From positions 1 through 11,885 of the forward strand of contig NZ_CAJMEH010000065.1 in the NCBI RefSeq assembly GCF_905212365.1: a stretch of DNA of 11,885 bases, in the 5' to 3' direction. The DNA comes from an uncultured Phascolarctobacterium sp. (lineage in GTDB: Bacteria > Bacillota > Negativicutes > Acidaminococcales > Acidaminococcaceae). Under the pieces are notes generated by a model. That model did not search any database, was not told where the DNA came from, and worked only from the letters and a program-made list of their open reading frames with translations. The first letter of the stretch is position 1. Each line of letters opens with the position of its first letter. This document shows, piece by piece, positions 7,072 to 11,885 of the stretch. The position numbers were made by a program, and so were the translations under genes.

Positions 7072-7968
7072 ATGTCGAAAAAAAGTAATAAATACGCCGG
7101 TTACAATCCCGGCGAGGTGTACGATCCTACAGGCATGAATCAATATCTGGGCCTGGGCCGTCCTATTGATTTTGCTAACAAGGTTACTAAGGTCGCCATG
7201 ATGTGCGCCGTTTTTATTTCTGTTGCCGTAACGCTGTGGAAATCTGCGGAGGGCATGGAATCCGGCGCTTCCGTTTTGACGGCGGTGGGCGCGGCTTTGG
7301 GCTTTCTGCTGTGCTATATGATTGCGCAGGAGCTGGACCCCGACCGTCAGCTGGGCGGCATTATCGGCGGCGGCCTGACGCTGGTGGGCTATCACTTTTT
7401 AGGCGAGGGCAATATTTTAGTTATGCTGTGGCTGCTGTTCGTGCTGCGTATGCTCAACCGCAGCTCCGGCGACCGTCACCGTCTGGCGGATAACGTCATC
7501 ATCATCGGCTCGGCCGTTTGGCTGGGCAAGCAGGGCTTTTGGGTTTACCCGCTGCTGACAGGCGCGGCCTATGTGCTGGAAAGCCAGATTCAGGGAGGCT
7601 ACTTCCGCAGCCTGTATTTAGCCGGTATTTCGCTGGCAGGCTTGATTATCGCCGAATACAGCAAGCAGCCCAATATTTTATCCATGCCGTATATTTATAT
7701 TATGTGCGCCGCGTTTATTTTGTATCTGCCGGAAATCCGCGTAGCGGTATTTACTCAGGCCAAGGGCGATAAGAACGGCAAGCGTTTGCTGCCCCGCCGC
7801 TTACAGACCATGATGGGCTATTTTCTTATGGTGCTGTTCAGCCTGACCTTCCTGCACGGCGACGGCGCGGGCCAGCAGCTTTTGCCTGCGGCTATGGCGG
7901 CCATCGGCTGCGGTGCGTACCTGTTTGTGGCTTTGCTGCGCCATCAGGTGGCTTTTAAAAAATATTGA
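7072..7968 (+). CDS. Multi-pass membrane protein of unknown function
   Basis: I do not recognise this 298-residue protein. A hydrophilic N-terminus of about 35 residues rich in Tyr, Asn and Gly ([15 protein letters not shown]) is followed by roughly eight hydrophobic segments: about 36-56, 65-86, 96-110, 113-126, 141-170, 181-195, 203-220 and 247-288 (the last probably two helices). There is a basic cytoplasmic loop around 231-243 ([13 protein letters not shown]). No catalytic or transporter motif stands out. The ATG at 7072 is chosen because AAGGTG (7059-7064) precedes it by 7 bases; a GTG at 7054 lies upstream of that site. It is first in an operon, with the cyclophilin gene starting 16 bases after its stop. 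Confidence 0.8.
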   Translation: MSKKSNKYAGYNPGEVYDPTGMNQYLGLGRPIDFANKVTKVAMMCAVFISVAVTLWKSAEGMESGASVLTAVGAALGFLLCYMIAQELDPDRQLGGIIGGGLTLVGYHFLGEGNILVMLWLLFVLRMLNRSSGDRHRLADNVIIIGSAVWLGKQGFWVYPLLTGAAYVLESQIQGGYFRSLYLAGISLAGLIIAEYSKQPNILSMPYIYIMCAAFILYLPEIRVAVFTQAKGDKNGKRLLPRRLQTMMGYFLMVLFSLTFLHGDGAGQQLLPAAMAAIGCGAYLFVALLRHQVAFKKY

Positions 7969-7984
7969 TTGGGAGGATATAACC

Positions 7985-8455
7985 ATGAGTGAAAACAGAA
8001 AAATTAAATTTACGACTAACAAAGGCGTTTTTGTAGCCGAAATGTTTGAGGACAAAGCGCCGCTGACTACGAAAAATTTTATCGACCTGACGGAAAAGGG
8101 CTTTTATGACGGCGTGATTTTCCACCGCGTCATCGACGGCTTTATGATTCAGGGCGGCGACCCCACCGGCACCGGCATGGGCGGCCCCGGCTATCATATT
8201 AAGGACGAGTTCGGCGAAGGCTTGAAGCATGACGACGAGGGCGTTCTGTCCATGGCTAACGCAGGCCCCAACACCGGCGGCAGTCAGTTCTTCATTACCC
8301 TGGCTCCCACTCCCTGGCTCAACGGCCACCACGCTATTTTCGGCAAAATCGTCGAGGGCATGGACGTAGTGCGTTTGATTGGCGTAGTGCCGACTGATTT
8401 CCGCGACCGTCCCCGTGAAGCGGTAATTATGGAAAAGGTTGAGGTTGTAAAATAA
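7985..8455 (+). CDS. Cyclophilin-type peptidyl-prolyl cis-trans isomerase
   Basis: Catalyses cis-trans isomerisation of X-Pro bonds and helps protein folding; at 156 residues without a signal peptide it should be the cytoplasmic (PpiB-like) form. The cyclophilin core is intact: [15 protein letters not shown] holds the catalytic Arg48 and Gln56, SQFFITL holds Gln101 and Phe103, and [11 protein letters not shown] supplies Trp111 and His116, the positions that shape the proline pocket. The ATG at 7985 is preceded by GGGAGGA (7971-7977), so an upstream extension of the frame is not coding. It sits between the membrane protein gene and the GIY-YIG gene, whose ATG follows its TAA directly. Confidence 0.96.
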   Translation: MSENRKIKFTTNKGVFVAEMFEDKAPLTTKNFIDLTEKGFYDGVIFHRVIDGFMIQGGDPTGTGMGGPGYHIKDEFGEGLKHDDEGVLSMANAGPNTGGSQFFITLAPTPWLNGHHAIFGKIVEGMDVVRLIGVVPTDFRDRPREAVIMEKVEVVK

Positions 8456-8713
8456 ATGGCGGCTTATGTATATATGCTGCGCTGCAAGGATGGCAGCCTA
8501 TATACCGGCTGGACTAACGACGTGGCCCACCGCCTGGCCATGCACCAATGCGGCAGGGGCGCGAAATATACTCGCGGACGCGGGCCGCTGGAATTGGCCT
8601 ATGTGGAGGAGCTGCCGGATAAGGAAAGCGCCATGAAGCGCGAATGCGCGGTAAAGGCCTTGCCTCGCGCTGACAAGCTGGCCTTATGCGCGGCTTGGGA
8701 AAAAGAGTTGTAA
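8456..8713 (+). CDS. YhbQ-like GIY-YIG domain protein (UPF0213 type)
   Basis: A single-domain 85-residue GIY-YIG protein. The two short strands read YVYMLRC (4-10) and SLYTGWT (14-20), where YVY and YTG stand for the GIY and YIG triplets. Arg26, the GAKYTRGRGP segment (35-44) and Glu63 in the last helix match the expected active-site framework of the YhbQ group. Such proteins have been linked to DNA repair-type endonuclease activity, but the role of most members is not settled. Its ATG directly follows the cyclophilin stop codon with no separate ribosome binding site, so it should be translated by coupling. It is the last gene of the operon. Confidence 0.93.
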   Translation: MAAYVYMLRCKDGSLYTGWTNDVAHRLAMHQCGRGAKYTRGRGPLELAYVEELPDKESAMKRECAVKALPRADKLALCAAWEKEL

Positions 8714-8720
8714 ATTTATT

Positions 8721-8758
8721 AAGAAGGTTACACTTTTATAGTGCAGCCTTCTTTTTTT
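8721..8758 (+). terminator. Terminator of the cyclophilin operon
   Basis: AAGAAGG (8721-8727) pairs with CCTTCTT (8747-8753). An inner CACT/AGTG pairing (8731-8734 with 8740-8743) extends the stem across a small internal loop, and a T run at 8752-8758 follows. It lies 8 bases after the GIY-YIG stop codon. Confidence 0.85.
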
Positions 8759-8789
8759 ATGGGCGTAAAGAATTTTTTGCGAAAAAGTG

Positions 8790-8817
8790 TTGACAAACTC
8801 GTAAAAGAGAGTAAAAT
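8790..8817 (+). promoter_or_regulatory. Promoter of the leader peptide-ABC transporter operon
   Basis: A perfect TTGACA at 8790-8795 and TAAAAT at 8812-8817 are separated by 16 bases. Transcription would start near 8824 and give about 50 bases of leader before the small ORF at 8877. This promoter lies downstream of the previous operon's terminator and is the only strong one seen for the transporter genes. Confidence 0.75.
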
Positions 8818-8876
8818 AAGCCATAACATATAAAACCTATTGAATTTATATGATTATAGACAGGAGGATGAAATCC

Positions 8877-8990
8877 ATGAAAAGCTTTACCGTTGTGAAC
8901 GCTTCCATGATGCTGCGCGTCATGTGTATGTGTATGCCTTGTTGTACTATGCCTGCGCGGAAGTGTACTTGCTATAGAGTTAACGAATAG
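8877..8990 (+). CDS. Cys/Met-rich leader peptide (putative attenuation ORF)
   Basis: A 37-residue ORF with a strong AGGAGG site (8862-8867) 9 bases before its ATG. It holds 6 cysteines (17, 19, 22, 23, 30, 32) and 7 methionines (1, 11, 12, 16, 18, 20, 25). The core MCMCMPCCTMP spans residues 16-26. There is no signal peptide. It stands alone between a strong promoter and an intrinsic terminator (9009-9031) that precedes an amino-acid ABC transporter operon. This layout, with runs of the regulated amino acid's codons just before a terminator, is that of classical leader peptides such as those of trp, his and leu. I infer that ribosome stalling at Cys and/or Met codons senses charged tRNA supply. 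A free-standing metal- or thiol-binding micropeptide is the alternative; the terminator position makes that less likely. Confidence 0.75.
   Translation: MKSFTVVNASMMLRVMCMCMPCCTMPARKCTCYRVNE
8906..8924 (+). other. Possible pause hairpin in the leader transcript
   Basis: CATGATG (8906-8912) can pair with CGTCATG (8918-8924) through six Watson-Crick pairs and one U-G wobble around a 5-base loop. It ends immediately before the first TGT codon of the leader ORF, a place where a polymerase pause could synchronise the ribosome. It may also be chance. Confidence 0.3.
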
Positions 8991-9016
8991 TAAGCCGAAT
9001 ACATTTTTGCAGGCGT
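8949..9016 (+). promoter_or_regulatory. Candidate antiterminator pairing in the leader
   Basis: ATGCCTGC at 8949-8956, inside the leader ORF, can pair with GCAGGCGT at 9009-9016 over 8 bp including one U-G wobble. The second partner contains the whole 5' arm of the terminator, so this pairing and the terminator are mutually exclusive. GCCTGC at 8951-8956 is identical to the terminator 3' arm. A ribosome held at codons 17-20 would roughly leave 8949-8956 free, whereas one that reached codons 30-32 would cover it. Confidence 0.45.
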
Positions 9017-9031
9017 CCGGCCTGCTTTTTT
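9009..9031 (+). terminator. Intrinsic terminator (attenuator) before the ABC transporter operon
   Basis: A perfect 6-bp stem GCAGGC/GCCTGC (9009-9014 with 9020-9025) with a 5-base loop is followed by six T residues (9026-9031). It begins 18 bases after the leader peptide stop codon and ends 30 bases before the ATPase gene. No new promoter is evident between it and that gene, so transcripts from 8824 must read through it. Confidence 0.85.
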
Positions 9032-9061
9032 ATTGCTTATATTTGTAGGAGGGAAGAATAG

Positions 9062-9814
9062 ATGCTGAAGGTTACGGGTATTCGTAAAGCTTTTCAGGGA
9101 AACGAGGTGTTGAAGGGCGTAGATTTAGAGGTACAGAAAGGCGATGTGGTTACGATTTTGGGACCCAGCGGCAGCGGTAAAACCACGCTGCTGCGATGCA
9201 TAAATTTTTTGGAAAAGGCCGACGCCGGGCGTTTGGATTTTGATGAGCAGCATTTGGATTATGTCGCCGTAACAGGCAAGGAAATCAAGGCTGTACGGCA
9301 AAAGACCGCTTTCGTTTTTCAAAACTACAATTTATTCAATAATAAGAACGCTTTGGAAAATGTTACGGAGGGTCTTGTCTACGGTCGCGGAGTCGCCAAG
9401 GATAAGGCGCTGGAAATCGCTAAAAAGGCGTTGGATAAGGTGGGCCTATCCGACCGTTACGATTATTATCCCAGCCAGCTCAGCGGCGGGCAGCAGCAGC
9501 GCGTCGGCATTGCCCGCGCAATCGCGGTGGAGCCGGAAATTATTTTGATGGACGAGCCTACCAGCGCGCTGGATCCGGAGTTGATCGGCGAGGTGCTGGC
9601 AGTTATTAGGCAGCTGGCTCACGAGGGCAAGACTATGGTTATTGTGACCCACGAGATGCAGTTTGCTAAGGAAATTGCTACACACGTAATTTTTATGGCC
9701 GACGGCAATATTGTGGAGGAGGGCTCGGTAGAAAAAATTTTTACCAACCCGGAGCAGGAGCGCACCCGCAGATTTTTGCGGCGCGTACTGCCGGAGGCCG
9801 AGTACATTATCTGA
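9062..9814 (+). CDS. Polar amino acid ABC transporter ATP-binding protein
   Basis: Cytoplasmic ATPase that powers amino-acid import; 250 residues, typical of the PAAT group (GlnQ/HisP/TcyC/TcyN type). The full nucleotide-binding set is present: Walker A GPSGSGKT (34-41), Q-loop Gln87, signature LSGGQ (140-144), Walker B ILMDE (161-165) followed by PTSALD, and the switch His197 in VTHEMQ. The ATG at 9062 follows AGGAGGG (9047-9053) by 8 bases. It is the first structural gene after the attenuator and is followed after 34 bases by the UroD-like gene, then the binding protein and permease, so transporter parts are split around that enzyme gene. The Cys/Met-rich leader makes cystine, cysteine or methionine-related compounds the leading substrates; the ATPase alone cannot show this. 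Confidence 0.93.
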   Translation: MLKVTGIRKAFQGNEVLKGVDLEVQKGDVVTILGPSGSGKTTLLRCINFLEKADAGRLDFDEQHLDYVAVTGKEIKAVRQKTAFVFQNYNLFNNKNALENVTEGLVYGRGVAKDKALEIAKKALDKVGLSDRYDYYPSQLSGGQQQRVGIARAIAVEPEIILMDEPTSALDPELIGEVLAVIRQLAHEGKTMVIVTHEMQFAKEIATHVIFMADGNIVEEGSVEKIFTNPEQERTRRFLRRVLPEAEYII

Positions 9815-9848
9815 TTTTATTTTACGAATTTGGAAAGGATGATTGAAT

Positions 9849-10847
9849 ATGTCTCAGAATAAAAAGGAATTAATTTTAGCGGCTTTGAATAATCAGCCGG
9901 TGGACCGAGTACCCGTAGGCTTTTGGTTCCATTTTACGCAGGAGGATGAGCGTGGTTTGGGCTTAGCTAAGCCGGAAATTATCGAGCGTAACGTGTCCGG
10001 GCACTTCGCTTTTTACGACGCATTTAAGCCGGACTTTGTAAAGATTATGAGCGACGGCTATTTTGCGTATCCCAACGAGCAGCTGCACAATGTAAAATCC
10101 TTAGCCGATTTGCGGGATATTCGTCCGCTAGGAGCGCAGCATCCCTGGATTCGGGGGCAGGTGGAGCTGGTGCGCCGTTTGACGCAAAAATTCGGCGGCG
10201 AGGTGCTGAGCTTCTATAATGTTTTTGCTCCCGTAAAATATTTGCGCCTGCTGCAAAAAGAAAATCAAAACCGTTTGGTGGCCGAGCTGATTACTAAGGA
10301 GCCGGAGGCGCTCAAGCATGTGCTGGATATTATCGCCGAGGATTTGGCCGAGCTGTCCCGTCTGGTCGTTACCGAGGGCGGCGCCGACGGCATTTACTTG
10401 AGTGTACAGAATATTCCTGAGCCGGAGGTTACTAAGGAACGCTATGAAAAAATTATAGCTCCCGGCGAGCTGGCAATTTTGGCTGCGGCCAATAGCGTCA
10501 GCAAAAACAATTTGCTGCATATCTGCGGGTTCCGCGGCAACCGCAACGATTTGAGCTGGTATGTGGATTATCCCGCTAAGGCTGTAAATTGGGCCGTGAA
10601 TGTGGAGAATGTGTCTCTGGCCGAAGGCAAGGAGCTGTTTGGCGGCCGTGCGGTTATCGGCGGCTTTGACAATACGGCCGAAGGAATTTTGTACAGCGGC
10701 AGCAAGGAGCAAATCGCTGCCTTCACCGAAGGTCTAGTAAAGGGCGCGGGCCATAAGGGCGTTATTTTGGGAGCCGATTGCACCGTGCCTAACGATATCG
10801 ACATAGCCCGTTTGGAAACTGTTCGCATAACTGCGGCGCAGTTTTAA
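9849..10847 (+). CDS. UroD/MtaA-family protein, probable zinc-dependent methyltransferase
   Basis: A 332-residue TIM-barrel protein of the uroporphyrinogen decarboxylase superfamily. It opens with KELILAALNNQPVDRVPVGFW, the usual N-terminus of the superfamily. His224-Cys226 in LLHICGF and Cys311 in GADCTVP match the H-x-C...C zinc site of the MtaA/MtbA/CmuA branch, which moves methyl groups between methylated corrinoid proteins and thiols. It is thus more likely a methyltransferase than a haem biosynthesis decarboxylase. The ATG at 9849 follows GGAAAGGA (9832-9839); a TTG six bases earlier sits too close to that site. It lies between the ATPase and binding-protein genes of an amino-acid transporter, so its substrate may be the imported compound. 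No corrinoid protein gene is in view. Confidence 0.8.
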   Translation: MSQNKKELILAALNNQPVDRVPVGFWFHFTQEDERGLGLAKPEIIERNVSGHFAFYDAFKPDFVKIMSDGYFAYPNEQLHNVKSLADLRDIRPLGAQHPWIRGQVELVRRLTQKFGGEVLSFYNVFAPVKYLRLLQKENQNRLVAELITKEPEALKHVLDIIAEDLAELSRLVVTEGGADGIYLSVQNIPEPEVTKERYEKIIAPGELAILAAANSVSKNNLLHICGFRGNRNDLSWYVDYPAKAVNWAVNVENVSLAEGKELFGGRAVIGGFDNTAEGILYSGSKEQIAAFTEGLVKGAGHKGVILGADCTVPNDIDIARLETVRITAAQF

Positions 10848-10881
10848 AAAAGTTAGAGCAAAGACAGAGGAGTGGATTAAA

Positions 10882-11769
10882 ATGTTGGATAAATTTTTGC
10901 ATCGTTATTTTAAGTTCGGGATAGCAGCCGCTTTGGTGGCGGCGGTTGCTGTAGGCGTGACCGGCTGCGGCAAGGACGATAAGAGCGGCGCCGCTGCGGA
11001 GGGTAAAAAAATAGTAAAGGTAGCGCACCGCTCCGACTATGTGCCCTACTGCTTCGTCAACGAAAAAAATCAGCCGGACGGCTTTGAGGTAGCCGTGCTG
11101 CAGGAGGTTTCTAAAAAGCTGCCTCAGTATGAATTTAAATACGTCGCTACCTCCGACGACGATTTACTGATCGGCGTGGAAAGCGGCAAATACGATGTGG
11201 GCGTTAAAGGGTCGTGGTACACCAAAGCCCGTAAAGATAAATATATTTTCCCGAAGCATTATATTGCCGCCAGCGTTATCGGCCTGACCTTCCGCAAGGA
11301 GAATGCGGATAAAATTAAAGATATGGAAAGCTTCGCTAAATTCAGCGGCAAGCTGGTGCCTATCGCGCCGCAGAACGCGCAGTATGCGGTAGTGGAGCAG
11401 TATAATCGCGATCATCCCGATAATCAGGTTAAATTGCTGCCTTCGGAAAACTTCCAGGTATCCGACGCTTATACCTGGGTTTTGGAAGGCCGCTACGACG
11501 CCTATCTGAATATCGAGCTTAATCACATTAATAATGTGGTTAAGGAAAGCGGTAAATACCATAAATTCGCTGACAAGCTAGCCTATGCGCGCCATATGGC
11601 AATTCCTACCTATCCGCTGTTCAATAAAAAGGACGCGCAGCTGGCCGCCGATTATGATAAGGCTATAGAAGAGCTGCAAAAGGAAGGTAAGATTCTGGAG
11701 CTGGAAAATAAATATTTCGGCGAGGATATTTTTAAATACATAAAAGGCGACGGCATTATTGAAAAATAA
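10882..11769 (+). CDS. Amino acid ABC transporter substrate-binding lipoprotein (SBP_bac_3 type)
   Basis: Extracytoplasmic solute-binding protein that delivers ligand to the permease. The signal peptide has a basic start, a hydrophobic core (about 12-26) and a lipobox VTGC with the lipidated Cys29, so the 295-residue precursor becomes a membrane-anchored lipoprotein. The mature part reads like family 3: VKVAHRSDYVPYCFV, QPDGFEVAVLQEV, then GKYDVGVKGSWYTKARKDKYIF. Arg117 stands where family members bind the ligand carboxylate, and Asp206 in GRYDAYLN is the likely amino-group ligand. The ATG at 10882 follows GAGGAG (10867-10872) by 9 bases. It lies 34 bases after the UroD-like gene and 26 before the permease. 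The ligand cannot be read from sequence alone. Confidence 0.93.
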   Translation: MLDKFLHRYFKFGIAAALVAAVAVGVTGCGKDDKSGAAAEGKKIVKVAHRSDYVPYCFVNEKNQPDGFEVAVLQEVSKKLPQYEFKYVATSDDDLLIGVESGKYDVGVKGSWYTKARKDKYIFPKHYIAASVIGLTFRKENADKIKDMESFAKFSGKLVPIAPQNAQYAVVEQYNRDHPDNQVKLLPSENFQVSDAYTWVLEGRYDAYLNIELNHINNVVKESGKYHKFADKLAYARHMAIPTYPLFNKKDAQLAADYDKAIEELQKEGKILELENKYFGEDIFKYIKGDGIIEK

Positions 11770-11795
11770 ATTGGGAAGCAAGGAGTGAGGCGGCT

Positions 11796-11885
11796 ATGAG
11801 GCCCTTTGAACCGGAATTGATTTTATCGTTTATAGTGAATGTGCTGCCCTACCTGAGCGTTACTCTGGGCGTAGCGGCGGCCTCC
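11796..11885 (+). CDS. Amino acid ABC transporter permease, 5' end only
   Basis: The first 30 codons of a gene that runs off the window. The visible protein starts MRPFEPELILSFIVNVLPYL and continues into a hydrophobic SVTLGVAAAS segment, the N-terminal pattern of PAAT permeases, where a short amphipathic start leads into the first helix with a conserved Thr-Leu. An AGGAG site at 11781-11785 precedes the ATG. Its position right after the binding-protein gene supports the call. Confidence 0.75.
   Translation, partial: MRPFEPELILSFIVNVLPYLSVTLGVAAAS

Noticed and set aside
8818..9061. T-box or SAM riboswitch in the transporter leader.
   Set aside because: No T-box consensus or SAM-aptamer-like multi-helix core was recognised, and only about 50 bases precede the small ORF. 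The leader ORF plus terminator explains the layout better.
9849..10847. Annotation as HemE (uroporphyrinogen III decarboxylase).
   Set aside because: The H-x-C...C zinc ligand set and the operon context fit the MtaA/MtbA-type methyltransferase branch better than haem synthesis.
1..11885. CRISPR arrays, tRNA/rRNA genes, insertion sequences.
   Set aside because: No regularly spaced repeats, cloverleaf-like or rRNA-like sequence, transposase or terminal inverted repeats were recognised by eye on either strand.

Overview
The window looks like a chromosomal segment of a low-to-moderate GC Bacillota, most plausibly of the Negativicutes type (Phascolarctobacterium, Acidaminococcus and relatives). 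That placement is inference from codon style, strong AGGAGG-type ribosome binding sites and the gene set; no rRNA or tRNA is present to confirm it. Everything except a toxin-antitoxin module at the left edge reads on the + strand.

Left part (1-5540), a defence or accessory block. A YafQ/DinJ type II toxin-antitoxin operon lies on the minus strand (145-676). It has its own sigma70-like promoter and a candidate operator, and two degenerate copies of one ~50-60 bp sequence flank it (69-126 and 784-847). The right copy is the end of an unidentified 50-codon reading frame. A two-gene type III restriction-modification system follows: mod (1015-2835, beta-class methyltransferase) and res (2848-5460, helicase plus PD-(D/E)XK nuclease). 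The target-recognition part of mod is clearly AT-richer than its surroundings, as expected from exchange of specificity domains. A strong wobble-containing hairpin terminator closes the operon at 5496-5536.

Middle part (5540-8760), ordinary metabolism and housekeeping. A single M20-family metallopeptidase ends at a hairpin terminator. A three-gene operon then follows from an extended -10 promoter: an unrecognised multi-pass membrane protein, a cyclophilin-type peptidyl-prolyl isomerase and a YhbQ-like GIY-YIG protein. It ends at a terminator at 8721-8758.

Right part (8760-11885), the most interesting region. A good promoter (TTGACA-N16-TAAAAT) drives a 37-residue ORF in which 13 residues are Cys or Met, 10 of them within residues 16-32. 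A perfect GCAGGC/GCCTGC hairpin with a T6 run follows 18 nt after its stop codon. Next come a polar-amino-acid ABC transporter ATPase, a UroD/MtaA-type putative zinc methyltransferase, a lipoprotein substrate-binding protein and the start of a permease that runs off the window. The arrangement reads as a transcription-attenuation leader sensing cysteine and/or methionine supply and controlling a sulfur-amino-acid (or methylated sulfur compound) uptake operon. A copy of the terminator 3' arm inside the leader ORF could form a competing antiterminator. I see no T-box or SAM riboswitch there.

No CRISPR array, insertion sequence, tRNA or rRNA was recognised.
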